A stretch of 64,000 nt of DNA, taken from positions 248,001 through 312,000 of the forward strand of contig JAGYJQ010000001.1 in assembly GCA_018401935.1 (NCBI GenBank). Direction: 5' to 3'. The position numbers and the translations under genes are program-made. Origin of the DNA: Balneolaceae bacterium. GTDB taxonomy: Bacteria > Bacteroidota > Rhodothermia > Balneolales > Balneolaceae. This document shows, one piece after another, positions 26,199 to 35,521 of this stretch. The notes below the pieces were generated by a model. That model was not told the origin of the DNA, ran no database searches, and saw only the letters and a program-made list of their open reading frames with translations. Numbering within the stretch: position 1 is the first letter of the stretch; the number at the start of each line of letters is the position of its first letter.

Positions 26199-27131
26199 AT
26201 GAAGAACTGTACAGTATTTGCTCCTGCCACCGTCGCTAATGTGGGAAGCGGTTTTGATGTACTTGGTTTTGCCTTGTGTGATATAGGTGATGTAGTACAG
26301 GTTAAAGAAAGCTCGACCCCTGGACTTGTCATTGATTCAATCATTGGTGCGGACAATATTCCATTGGATCCTGAAAAAAATGTATGCACTGTTGCGGCTC
26401 AGGCTTTGTTGAATTCCTTAGAGGAAAAACCATCGAATGGGTATTCATTTAACATTACTAAAAAGGTTGCTGCAGGTAGCGGGCTTGGATCTAGTGCATC
26501 TTCCTCAGCAGCAGCAGTTGTGGCTTTAAATGAGTTATTGGGCGCTCCTTATTCCCGCCATGAACTCATCCCATTTGCGATGAAAGGAGAAGCTCTAGCC
26601 TCTGGAGCGGAACACGCCGATAATGTAGCTCCCTCCATATTAGGTGGCTTTACCCTGGTACAAAGTTATGAGCCATTACGGGTTGTGAGTTTGCATTATC
26701 CAGAAGAATTGGTAGCCACCATTGTGCACCCACATGTAGAGGTAAAAACGTCAGACTCAAAACGAATCTTGAGGCAAAGTATTCCATTAAAGACGGCCAT
26801 AACACAATGGGCTAATGTGGGTGGTTTGGTTGCAGGACTGGCTCAAGAAAATTTTGAACTTATTGGCCATTCCTTACAAGATGTGGTAGCTGAACCCACA
26901 CGATCTATGCTCATTCCAATGTATTCACAAGTAAAAATCCTATCCAAGGAAATAGGAGCTCTTGGATGCAGTATTTCTGGGTCAGGACCTTCCATATTTA
27001 TGCTATCCGATACTATGGATACCGCTCAAAGATTAGCAGAGTCTCTTAAAGATCTATATATGGACAATCTTATCAGTTGTGACGTATACCTATCAAAAAT
27101 AAATAAAATCGGTTGCCAAGTAATCCTATAA
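26199..27131 (+). CDS. thrB: Homoserine kinase
   Basis: A 310-residue GHMP-family kinase that phosphorylates homoserine with ATP. The GHMP motif AAGSGLGSSASSSAA lies at about 91-105, and the C-terminal GCSISGSGPSIFML loop is present. The start has a modest AAGGA site ten bases ahead. It sits between thrA and thrC. Confidence 0.96.
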   Translation: MKNCTVFAPATVANVGSGFDVLGFALCDIGDVVQVKESSTPGLVIDSIIGADNIPLDPEKNVCTVAAQALLNSLEEKPSNGYSFNITKKVAAGSGLGSSASSSAAAVVALNELLGAPYSRHELIPFAMKGEALASGAEHADNVAPSILGGFTLVQSYEPLRVVSLHYPEELVATIVHPHVEVKTSDSKRILRQSIPLKTAITQWANVGGLVAGLAQENFELIGHSLQDVVAEPTRSMLIPMYSQVKILSKEIGALGCSISGSGPSIFMLSDTMDTAQRLAESLKDLYMDNLISCDVYLSKINKIGCQVIL

Positions 27132-27144
27132 CTATTCGTTGCGT

Positions 27145-28449
27145 ATGAACTATCATAGTACGGCAAATCCTTTACACATTTCAAATTTTGAAGAGGCGGT
27201 ATTCAAAGGTTTACCCGATCCTACGGGGCTCTACATGCCTATGCACATTCCTAAGCTACCTCCTGCATTCTTCAATCAACTACCAGAGCTTAGCTTAGCG
27301 GAGATTGGATTTCAAGTCCTTAGACCTTATGTAGGTTCAGAGATTGATGAGTTAACATTTAAAAATATTGTAGATGAAACCCTCTCTTTTTCAATTCCGC
27401 TAAGGCAAATACATGATCAGGTATATAGTTTAGAATTATTTCACGGGCCAACTTTGGCATTCAAGGACGTTGGAGCCCGCTTTTTAGCGCGTGTACTTGG
27501 ACATTTTGCCCGCTTAAGTAACCGCTCCATCACCGTATTAGTGGCCACTTCAGGAGATACAGGTAGCGCAGTAGCTCACGGCTTTTATGAGGTGTCAAAT
27601 GTAGATGTAGTGGTACTCTATCCTAAAGGCAAAGTTAGTGATTTTCAACGTAGACAAATGACTACATTGGGTAAGAATATTCAGGCCATAGAAATTGATG
27701 GAACATTTGATGATTGCCAGGATTTAGTTAAAAAAGCTTTTTTAGATAGGAATTTGCAAGACAAATACAACCTGACCTCTGCAAATTCCATTAATGTTGC
27801 CCGATTTTTACCACAAATGGTCTATTATTTTTGGGCTGTAGCACAACTCAAGTCTATCTATGCGCCCCCCAAAAATTTACCCGTGAATGTGTCTGTTCCA
27901 AGCGGTAATTATGGCAATCTTACCGCTGGGCTACTAGCTAAAAGAATGGGATTAGGAATCGATCATTTTATAGCTGCTGCTAATGCAAACAACAGTTTTC
28001 CAAATTATTTGACAACGGGAAGTTATTCACCTCAGCCAAGTATAGCCACTCTTTCTAATGCAATGGATGTCGGTGCTCCTAGCAATGTACGTAGGATTGA
28101 TGCGTTATATAATTCAGACTCGAACATGATTGCCCAGGACGTACGTAGCGGAAGTTTTTCTGATCAAGACTGCTTACAAACCATTGATTATGTATATAAT
28201 CAGTATAAATATATACTAGATCCTCATGGTGCAATCGGGTATAAAGCGTTATCCCTAGCGCCAGAAAACGGAGTGAGTATTTGTTTAGAAACAGCTCATC
28301 CGATCAAATTCAAAGAGGTAGTCGAAGCGGTTATTCCAAGTCCAGTTCCTATGCCTTCTCACGTACAAGGGAATTCAAAGGACGAGAATATCATTAGCCT
28401 AAACAACGACTACCCTATCTTTAAAGAATATTTGATAACGAGTAGATAA
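27145..28449 (+). CDS. thrC: Threonine synthase
   Basis: A 434-residue PLP enzyme that turns O-phosphohomoserine into threonine. The PLP-lysine motif FHGPTLAFKDVGARF is at about residues 100-114, and ATSGDTGSAV and PSGNYGN bind the cofactor phosphate. I start at ATG 27145; the upstream TTG 27139 only adds two residues. It ends the thrABC unit, and the next gene begins 40 bases later. Confidence 0.96.
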   Translation: MNYHSTANPLHISNFEEAVFKGLPDPTGLYMPMHIPKLPPAFFNQLPELSLAEIGFQVLRPYVGSEIDELTFKNIVDETLSFSIPLRQIHDQVYSLELFHGPTLAFKDVGARFLARVLGHFARLSNRSITVLVATSGDTGSAVAHGFYEVSNVDVVVLYPKGKVSDFQRRQMTTLGKNIQAIEIDGTFDDCQDLVKKAFLDRNLQDKYNLTSANSINVARFLPQMVYYFWAVAQLKSIYAPPKNLPVNVSVPSGNYGNLTAGLLAKRMGLGIDHFIAAANANNSFPNYLTTGSYSPQPSIATLSNAMDVGAPSNVRRIDALYNSDSNMIAQDVRSGSFSDQDCLQTIDYVYNQYKYILDPHGAIGYKALSLAPENGVSICLETAHPIKFKEVVEAVIPSPVPMPSHVQGNSKDENIISLNNDYPIFKEYLITSR

Positions 28450-28489
28450 AGTTACAATTTATCCTATCTCACTAACTATTAGGATATCC

Positions 28490-29212
28490 ATGAAAAATTT
28501 ACTTAGCCATTCCTTACTTTTTGTAATCATTACATCCATTAATATCGCTTCCATTAATGAAGTCTCTGCGCAAAATTTAGAACGATTTCAGGGCGAAGTA
28601 GAAGCTATTGTAGAGCGATATACTGACTATGTTCCAAGTAGTGGTGGTAATTCAGACTCAACAGCAATCAATAGAGTACGACCGCTGGCTGTCTTTACTG
28701 GTAGTTCCAGTGTGCGATTATGGGCTAGTTTGACCGATGACTTTCCGGACATAACCATATTAAATACAGGTTTTGGAGGGTCAACCTATGCGGAGCTTTT
28801 TCACTATCGAGATGAGTTAATAGGAAGATATGCTCCTGATATGGTGATCATTTATGAGGGTGATAATGATGTTACAGGAACCGATACGGTAGATGAAATA
28901 TTTGCCAAGGCTCAAAATCTATACTCGTATTTAGCTCAGAAACTACCTAAAACCAAGGTGTTCATTCTAGCAGCTAAGCCTAGTCCGTTGCGTTGGAACC
29001 TAAAATCATCCTATGATAGTTTGAATATTCATTTTGCTAATTTTGCGCGAGAAAATGAACAATTTTCGTACATAGATATATGGAATCCTATGTTAGGTGA
29101 TAATGGCAAACCATTGCCTAGTATATTTTTATCCGATAGTTTGCATATGAATGAAGCTGGTTATGTAATTTGGAAACAAACTATTGGTCCATACCTGCAA
29201 GTGTCCAAATGA
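28490..29212 (+). CDS. Secreted SGNH/GDSL hydrolase
   Basis: A 240-residue exported esterase-like protein. The signal peptide ends near residue 28 (VSAQ). SGNH blocks are clear: block I FTGSSSVRLW at 70-78 with the likely Ser73 nucleophile, block II NTGFGGSTY with Gly, block III EGDNDV with Asn, and block V DSLHMNEAGY with Asp and His. The substrate is not known; such enzymes act on acyl or acetyl esters. It is followed one base later by another hydrolase gene. Confidence 0.85.
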   Translation: MKNLLSHSLLFVIITSINIASINEVSAQNLERFQGEVEAIVERYTDYVPSSGGNSDSTAINRVRPLAVFTGSSSVRLWASLTDDFPDITILNTGFGGSTYAELFHYRDELIGRYAPDMVIIYEGDNDVTGTDTVDEIFAKAQNLYSYLAQKLPKTKVFILAAKPSPLRWNLKSSYDSLNIHFANFARENEQFSYIDIWNPMLGDNGKPLPSIFLSDSLHMNEAGYVIWKQTIGPYLQVSK

Positions 29213-29213
29213 T

Positions 29214-30140
29214 ATGATGAAGCTATGTTATTACCTTTTGCTTTTTTGTCTTGGAACTATAATGAGTTGTGATCAATACGAATCTCCAGAGGAACTAATT
29301 CGGCATTCCTACCCAAGTTCATTGGATAATACCGATCGAGAGTATTATGTCTATTTGCCCAAAGGTTATCATAATCAACATGATAAAAAATGGCCCGTTA
29401 TTCTCTTCTTACATGGTGACGGTGAACGTGGTAATGGACTGGATGAGTTAGCTTACACCCGAATACATGGCCCTCTATACGAAGCTTGGGCAATGAAAAA
29501 AAACCTGCCCTTTGTACTTATTGTACCACAATTACCCATGTTTGGTAGGGATACATTAGGTATTGGTTATTTACAGAATAGATCACTTTCCAATGTGCCT
29601 GAGCGATTGGAAAACGGAGTACCTGACCGAGCCCCATTTTTTACAGGGCCTCCAATTCAGAGTTCACCTATGGTAGAGGAATTTTCTGATGACCTACCAT
29701 TGTTTGATGATGGATGGAATCTTATGGAAGAGGATTTATTAACCATACTTGAGAAAAGTCAACGCGAACTACGAATAGATCCAAATAAAATATATTTGTC
29801 AGGCCTTAGTTATGGTGGTTTTGGGACATGGTACATGGGAAGTAAACATCCCGATACGTTTGCTGCAATTGCCCCAGTTGTAGCTTGGGGACACCCTCGA
29901 ATCATTCCGCCTATTGCGCAGCATAATCTACCAATTTGGGTGTTTGCGGGTGGTAAAGACCTGACTATCGAAAAGAAATATTTTTACAAAGGAATGGCTC
30001 TGCTCGAAACATTGGGGCATACAAAGATGCAATTCACTATCCACGAAGATCTTGGCCATGATGCCTGGAAAAGGGTCTATTCAGGGGATGAGTTATATAA
30101 CTGGTTCCTCTCACATAGCCTCAAGGATACTAATGACTAA
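29214..30140 (+). CDS. Lipoprotein alpha/beta hydrolase (esterase/phospholipase type)
   Basis: A 308-residue predicted lipoprotein: the signal peptide ends in GTIMS-Cys. The core has PVILFLHGDGERG (oxyanion region), the nucleophile elbow GLSYGG, and the acid and His near FAGGKDLT and LGHDAW, as in polyhydroxybutyrate depolymerase-like and phospholipase/carboxylesterase proteins. I start at ATG 29214, directly after the SGNH gene stop; the upstream TTG frame would overlap that gene and destroy the signal peptide. It overlaps the next gene by eight bases. Confidence 0.84.
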   Translation: MMKLCYYLLLFCLGTIMSCDQYESPEELIRHSYPSSLDNTDREYYVYLPKGYHNQHDKKWPVILFLHGDGERGNGLDELAYTRIHGPLYEAWAMKKNLPFVLIVPQLPMFGRDTLGIGYLQNRSLSNVPERLENGVPDRAPFFTGPPIQSSPMVEEFSDDLPLFDDGWNLMEEDLLTILEKSQRELRIDPNKIYLSGLSYGGFGTWYMGSKHPDTFAAIAPVVAWGHPRIIPPIAQHNLPIWVFAGGKDLTIEKKYFYKGMALLETLGHTKMQFTIHEDLGHDAWKRVYSGDELYNWFLSHSLKDTND

Positions 30141-31302
30141 AGTGCATTCTGCTCAATATATTGACACTCTCCCCGCTTATCACGCTTTCCTAACAGAGCT
30201 CTATCAGGTTAATGAAATAGCCCTAGATTTAGAGTTTGATAGAAATCGATATGGATACGGATTTCAACTTTGTTTAATCCAATGTAGGATACAATCAACC
30301 TGCTATATCATTGATCCGCTACTTCTTGAGAATAACCTGAAGGAATTTTACACCTATTTAGAAGATCCAAAACGGTCGATTGTATGTTTTTCATTCGGGG
30401 AAGATTTTCGTCTTTTGTACTCGTTGGGTTGCAACATTACTACCGTTCGAGATTTGGATATTGGATTAAGCCTAATTAATGAAGCTAAACAGTCTTTAGT
30501 CAATCAAATTTCATCGCGACTAGGTATTCAAACAAGTAAGTCGAGTCAAACAAGTAATTGGTTAATCCGACCACTATCGGCTAAACAATTGCAATATGCA
30601 ACTGAAGACGTTTTGTACCTATTTGAACTTAGAGATTCTATAATTGCTGAATTGCATTCAAAAAGTCGATATAGTTGGTTTGAACAAGAAAATGATTGGG
30701 CATATTCAGTTGAAAGTTTACCCCCTGAAAACCTCAATAAGATTACCATAAAACCTAAAGACTTGGAGGGTCTAAACGAAATCGAAGGCTATACATTTAA
30801 AAAACTATTTGAATGGAGGGATGTGCAAGCAAAAAATCTAGGAAAGCCACCTTTTCAGATCATAGATAATCACTTTCTGAAATTAATAACCCAAAAACAT
30901 GCGCTAGTTAATGGCTGGATGAATGAACGGGCCGTGCATTATAGTTTGAGAAATAGTTCAATTCAGGCAGCAATTTCAAAACTGCTATCCTCCTCATTAG
31001 AAGAAGCAATAACAAAGGGTTTAGATTCGACCAGGCCAGCCAACCCTCCCCTAACCCCTGATCAATATGAAACGTTAAAAAGAGACCAAAACATAATCAA
31101 AGAAGCCAAAAAAAAGGTCTTTGGTACATTAAAAGACGTCTTAGTCAAACAATATGGAAAAAATGTACAATCATATTTATTAAGTAATCGAGTTATTCAG
31201 GATTTAGCCTTAGGTAATGCAAATCTGCCAAGTTATCGACTAGAACTCTTCAAACAACTTTCGGCAGAATATTCCTTAGAAATTAAATCCTACCTGGGCT
31301 AA
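30133..31302 (+). CDS. Ribonuclease D-like 3'-5' exonuclease with HRDC domain
   Basis: A 389-residue protein with a DEDDy exonuclease domain (about 5-185): Asp32 and Glu34 in LDLEFD, an Asp in SFGEDFRLL, and YATED near 155-159. An HRDC-type domain follows (about 210-290). RNase D trims tRNA and other small RNA 3' ends. I use ATG 30133, within the stop region of the preceding hydrolase gene (ATGACTAA), giving an 8-base overlap, rather than the in-frame TTG at 30052, whose extension is not family-like. Confidence 0.85.
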   Translation: MTKVHSAQYIDTLPAYHAFLTELYQVNEIALDLEFDRNRYGYGFQLCLIQCRIQSTCYIIDPLLLENNLKEFYTYLEDPKRSIVCFSFGEDFRLLYSLGCNITTVRDLDIGLSLINEAKQSLVNQISSRLGIQTSKSSQTSNWLIRPLSAKQLQYATEDVLYLFELRDSIIAELHSKSRYSWFEQENDWAYSVESLPPENLNKITIKPKDLEGLNEIEGYTFKKLFEWRDVQAKNLGKPPFQIIDNHFLKLITQKHALVNGWMNERAVHYSLRNSSIQAAISKLLSSSLEEAITKGLDSTRPANPPLTPDQYETLKRDQNIIKEAKKKVFGTLKDVLVKQYGKNVQSYLLSNRVIQDLALGNANLPSYRLELFKQLSAEYSLEIKSYLG

Positions 31303-31356
31303 TTTCCAAATTTACCCTTAGCTTCTATAACCTTACGATCGAGAAAAAAATACATT

Positions 31357-33399
31357 ATGTCTACTGATTCTACTCCTATTATTGTCACCTCTGCCCTACC
31401 CTATGCAAACGGGCCATTACATCTAGGTCATTTAGCTGGCGCCTATTTAACAGCAGACTTCTTTGTGCGATATAATAGATTAAAAGGCGAGGATGTTTTA
31501 TTTATCTGTGGTTCAGATGAACATGGAGTACCCATAACTATAGCAGCAGAAAAAGAAGGGGTATCACCTCAGGATATCGTTGATCGGTATCACGAATGGA
31601 ATAAAGACACCTTTCAAAAAATGGGCATCTCATTTGACTATTACGGACGTACCAGCAGTGAGATTCATCACCAAACCTCTCAAGAAATATTTACAGAATT
31701 ATATAATAAAGGATTCTTCAAACTAAAGTCCGAAGAGTTATTCTATGATGAATCAACTCAAATGTTCTTACCCGATAGGTATGTAAAAGGGGAATGTCCC
31801 AACTGTGGATATGGTGAAGCTTACGGGGATCAATGTGAAAAATGCGGTAACAGCCTCAATCCAACAGAGCTCATAAACCCAGTGAGTGCACTTAGCGGGG
31901 AAACACCTGTTCGCAAAGAAACTCAACATTGGTACATGCCATTAGGGGACATGCAGGATAAATTGGAGTCGTGGATTTTGACCCGTAAGCACTGGAAACC
32001 TAACGTAATGGGACAGATAAAGAGTTGGTTGCAAGAAGGTTTAAACGATAGGGCGGCTACTAGAGACCTCAATTGGGGAGTTCCCGTTCCTTTAGAAGGT
32101 GCTGAGGGAAAAGTGCTTTATGTTTGGTTTGAGGCACCTATAGGATATATATCCGCCACCAAAGAATGGGCACAGCAATCGAATAAACCAGACGCATGGA
32201 AAAACTATTGGAAGAATGATCAGGCTAAACTGTATCATTTTATAGGTAAGGATAATATTGTTTTTCACTGCATTATGTTCCCTATAGTCCTTATGGAACA
32301 TGGAAATTTTATACTTCCTGAAAATGTGCCAGCAAATGAGTTTTTGAATCTAGAAGGCAAAAAATTATCGACTTCTAGGGGTTGGGCTGTTTGGTTACAC
32401 GATTATTTAGAATATTTTGAAGCCGATTACCTACGATATGCATTAGGCGTGACACTACCGGAATCTAAGGATTCAGATTTTTCTTGGAAAGATTTTCAAA
32501 ACAGAGTCAATAATGAATTAGTTGCGGTTTTTGGTAATTTCGTAAACCGTGCAAGTAGCTTCATTGAAAAATATGCCGATTCTAAGGTGCCCCCTTTGGT
32601 TGACCCTCAACCTATTGATCGGGAGATGCTCGATGCTATAGATACACAGAGGCATAAAATCGAACGCGCATACGAGCATTTTAAATTTAGAGAAGTGGTA
32701 CAAGAAGGTATGCAATTAGCACGCCTTGCTAATAAGTACTTTACGGACACCGAACCCTGGAAAACTCGTAAAACAAACGAAACGGCCTGTTATAACTCCC
32801 TTCATGTGAGCATTCAAGTGGTGGCTGCATTATCGGTTTTAATGGAGCCTATTTTGCCAGAAAGCATGAAAACACTAAGGCATCAAATCGGTCTATCTGA
32901 ATCCACAAAGTGGTCTGAAATTTCTTCCTCAATGCTACCTATTGGGCAATACTTGCAACCTGCTACTTTGCTATTCCAAAAAATTGAGGACGAGGCTATT
33001 CAACTAGAATTGGATAAATTACAAAACAGCTTAAAAGACCTATCAACAATATCTAAAGTGGATTATCCAGCGCTGAAAACACCCATTCAATTTGATGACT
33101 TCTTGAGTCTAGACCTTAGAGTGGGTGTTATCGTTGAGGTAGAAGAAGTTCCTAAATCGAACAAATTATTGGCTTTTAAGGTTGATATTGGAGTGGAAAC
33201 AAGAACCATTCTTTCTGGCATTAAAAAGCATGTGGATAAAGACGTGGTGATTGGTCAAAAGGTAACGGTGGTGTGTAATTTGGAAAGCCGTACCATAATG
33301 GGCATGGAAAGTCAAGGCATGATAATAATGGCTGAATCACCAGATGGTCAGTTACATTTTGTAGAAACCCAAGCCGAAAAAGGTAGTATTCTATCATAA
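31357..33399 (+). CDS. metG: Methionyl-tRNA synthetase
   Basis: A 680-residue class I synthetase that charges tRNA-Met. The HIGH motif is HLGH at 22-25, the zinc knuckle has CPNCGYGEAYGDQCEKCG near 148-165, the KMSKS motif is KLSTS near residue 336, and a C-terminal tRNA-binding (Arc1p/EMAP-like) domain covers about 580-680, as in dimeric MetRS. It is preceded by 54 bases with no T-box or other leader RNA that I can see. Confidence 0.97.
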   Translation: MSTDSTPIIVTSALPYANGPLHLGHLAGAYLTADFFVRYNRLKGEDVLFICGSDEHGVPITIAAEKEGVSPQDIVDRYHEWNKDTFQKMGISFDYYGRTSSEIHHQTSQEIFTELYNKGFFKLKSEELFYDESTQMFLPDRYVKGECPNCGYGEAYGDQCEKCGNSLNPTELINPVSALSGETPVRKETQHWYMPLGDMQDKLESWILTRKHWKPNVMGQIKSWLQEGLNDRAATRDLNWGVPVPLEGAEGKVLYVWFEAPIGYISATKEWAQQSNKPDAWKNYWKNDQAKLYHFIGKDNIVFHCIMFPIVLMEHGNFILPENVPANEFLNLEGKKLSTSRGWAVWLHDYLEYFEADYLRYALGVTLPESKDSDFSWKDFQNRVNNELVAVFGNFVNRASSFIEKYADSKVPPLVDPQPIDREMLDAIDTQRHKIERAYEHFKFREVVQEGMQLARLANKYFTDTEPWKTRKTNETACYNSLHVSIQVVAALSVLMEPILPESMKTLRHQIGLSESTKWSEISSSMLPIGQYLQPATLLFQKIEDEAIQLELDKLQNSLKDLSTISKVDYPALKTPIQFDDFLSLDLRVGVIVEVEEVPKSNKLLAFKVDIGVETRTILSGIKKHVDKDVVIGQKVTVVCNLESRTIMGMESQGMIIMAESPDGQLHFVETQAEKGSILS

Positions 33400-33423
33400 A
33401 TGCGGTATCATTAGACCATTATT

Positions 33424-35424
33424 TTGCCTGCTAATTCAACATACAAGCTCGGGTGTACCTTTCATGCAGATGGAATACATTTTGCTGTTCGATCTCCATT
33501 AGCTGATCAAGTGAATTTATGCATATACCGTGAATATGATAAGAATGCTATCATTCGATTAGCTATGCAACGCTCTAGCGATGGGGTTTGGCAGCATCAA
33601 GAAATGGGATTTGACTGGGAAAATTGTTGGTACACCTATTCTATTCAGGGACCCACAGATTCGGCCTTTTTCGAAGCATCCAAATTTGAAATAGCTGATC
33701 CTTATGCCCATTATGTGGCAAACACCAATCATTATTTAGGGTTTTATAAGGCCATTATAAAACGCCCTACTCCATTCGATTGGGGTGAAAGCACGCAAGT
33801 TTTGTTCGAAAATCCAAGTGATCTAATCATATATGAAACTCATATAAAAGATTTAGTAGCACACCCTTCTGCAAAAACAGAGAATCAGGGTGCCTACCTC
33901 GATTTTATTGAGGCAAGAAAAGGTGGCTTGCATCATCTAAAACAGTTAGGGGTAAACGCTGTGGAGTTCTTACCCCTTCAGAAATTTGCGTATTATGAAC
34001 CACCCTATGAGCAGCGTATTGAAAGTGGATTGAAGAACACGTGGAACCCTACCTCTGTTAATTATTGGGGGTATATGACCTCGTTTTTTCATGCTCCAGA
34101 AACTTTGTATGCTTCGGGAGCTAAAACGGATCCTAGGGCTCATGTGGGGTTAAATCTAAGAGCTGAACATGAGCTAAAATCATTGATTAAAGCCTGTCAT
34201 GAGGAAGGTATTGCGGTGATTATGGATGTGGTGTATAATCATGCATCCCAATACGATTTAAATCCATTAAAATACACTGATAAAGGTGGATATTATCGAT
34301 TGGATCATCAAGGAAATTACCTCAACGATTCTTGGACAGGCAATGATTTGGACACAACCAAAGAGGCAACCAGAAATCTAATACTCTCCTCGGTCAAGCA
34401 CTGGTTAACAGAGTATAAAGTGGATGGATTTCGATTCGATTTAGCTGGTATACTAGACTGGTCATGTATTGATGAGCTGACTCAAATGGCCCGTGCGATC
34501 CATCCAGGAGTCATACTAATTGCTGAGCCATGGGGAGGCGAATATAAGCCCACCGGTTTTTCTGAACGTAACTGGCCGTCTTGGAATGATAAGCTACGAA
34601 ATACCTTTAAAGGCTACGATCCAATACATCAAAGAGGTATTTTGTTTGGTGATTGGCCTGTAGGTATACACCGATATACTGTTGAAAATTTATTTAGGGG
34701 CACCTTATTACGCGATGAGCAAGGATTATATCATCATTCATCACACTCGGTTAATTATGTGGAGAGTCATGATGGATACACATTAGGTGATTTTATACGT
34801 ACTGCACTAAAACATGATCAACAAATCCAGAATCAAGCACCCAGGAATGCCTCCATTCAACAAACCAATGAGCATGTTGACGAGCATGGTATCGAACAGG
34901 AAGTAATTCGTTTGCAAAAATTAGCCGGATTTATGCTATTTGTAAGTCAAGGAATATGTATGATTCATGCGGGACAGGAATGGGCAAGAAGTAAAGCCAT
35001 CGCACCAAACTCGAACCAAGCACCATTCTACGATCATGATTCGTACAACAAAGATAGTGATGTGAATTACCTCAATTTTGATGAAAAAGACCGTTCTTTG
35101 GATGTTTTTAACTATTATCAACGGCTCATCCAACTCAGAAAAGAGAATAATGCGTTGAGAAATTCTAATGCCGAAGCTATTGTGTTCAAGGTCTATCAAG
35201 ATCCATTACACATTACCTTCTCTATTGATGGTCATTCGGTTGATAGTCCATACTCATATTTTATATCCATTAACTGCAACAGAGCCGAATCCCATGAAAT
35301 TATTTTACCCGAGGGTAAATGGGAGGTACTAATAACGGATGAACTTGTACCCGACGGAGAATATGTGGAGGCCTCCTATTTGGTACCCTATTCCTCGGGT
35401 GTACTACTTCGTCAAAAGCAGTAA
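33424..35424 (+). CDS. GH13 glycogen debranching / pullulanase-type enzyme
   Basis: A 666-residue alpha-glucan hydrolase. An N-terminal CBM48-like domain (about 5-100, FHADGIHFAVRSP) precedes a GH13 barrel with all four conserved regions: DVVYNHAS near 267, DGFRFDLAG near 335 (nucleophile Asp), AEPWGG near 367 (acid Glu) and VESHDG near 445. It most resembles type I pullulanases and isoamylase-like debranching enzymes that cut alpha-1,6 bonds in glycogen-like glucans. No signal peptide, so cytosolic. The start is TTG 33424, because the domain begins at once and no ATG is near. It is 24 bases after metG; no other glycogen gene is in the window. Confidence 0.86.
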   Translation: MPANSTYKLGCTFHADGIHFAVRSPLADQVNLCIYREYDKNAIIRLAMQRSSDGVWQHQEMGFDWENCWYTYSIQGPTDSAFFEASKFEIADPYAHYVANTNHYLGFYKAIIKRPTPFDWGESTQVLFENPSDLIIYETHIKDLVAHPSAKTENQGAYLDFIEARKGGLHHLKQLGVNAVEFLPLQKFAYYEPPYEQRIESGLKNTWNPTSVNYWGYMTSFFHAPETLYASGAKTDPRAHVGLNLRAEHELKSLIKACHEEGIAVIMDVVYNHASQYDLNPLKYTDKGGYYRLDHQGNYLNDSWTGNDLDTTKEATRNLILSSVKHWLTEYKVDGFRFDLAGILDWSCIDELTQMARAIHPGVILIAEPWGGEYKPTGFSERNWPSWNDKLRNTFKGYDPIHQRGILFGDWPVGIHRYTVENLFRGTLLRDEQGLYHHSSHSVNYVESHDGYTLGDFIRTALKHDQQIQNQAPRNASIQQTNEHVDEHGIEQEVIRLQKLAGFMLFVSQGICMIHAGQEWARSKAIAPNSNQAPFYDHDSYNKDSDVNYLNFDEKDRSLDVFNYYQRLIQLRKENNALRNSNAEAIVFKVYQDPLHITFSIDGHSVDSPYSYFISINCNRAESHEIILPEGKWEVLITDELVPDGEYVEASYLVPYSSGVLLRQKQ

Positions 35425-35461
35425 ATGGTAGACTACACACTTTTTATCAGAAATTTCTACA

Positions 35462-35492
35462 TTGCAAGACATCACTAACTAAAGTATTTTCA
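35462..35492 (+). promoter_or_regulatory. Possible Bacteroidota-type promoter for the SNF symporter
   Basis: TTG at 35462-35464 and TATTTTCA at 35485-35492 are 20 bases apart, the same spacing as the clearer efp promoter; the second element differs from TAnnTTTG at two positions. Confidence 0.35.
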
Positions 35493-35521
35493 GCACAACC
35501 ATTTTAAAATAGGAGTCTACA

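Noticed and set aside
31303-31356. Possible T-box or SAM-type leader before metG
   Set aside because: The gap is 54 bases with no room for a riboswitch and no conserved motif visible.
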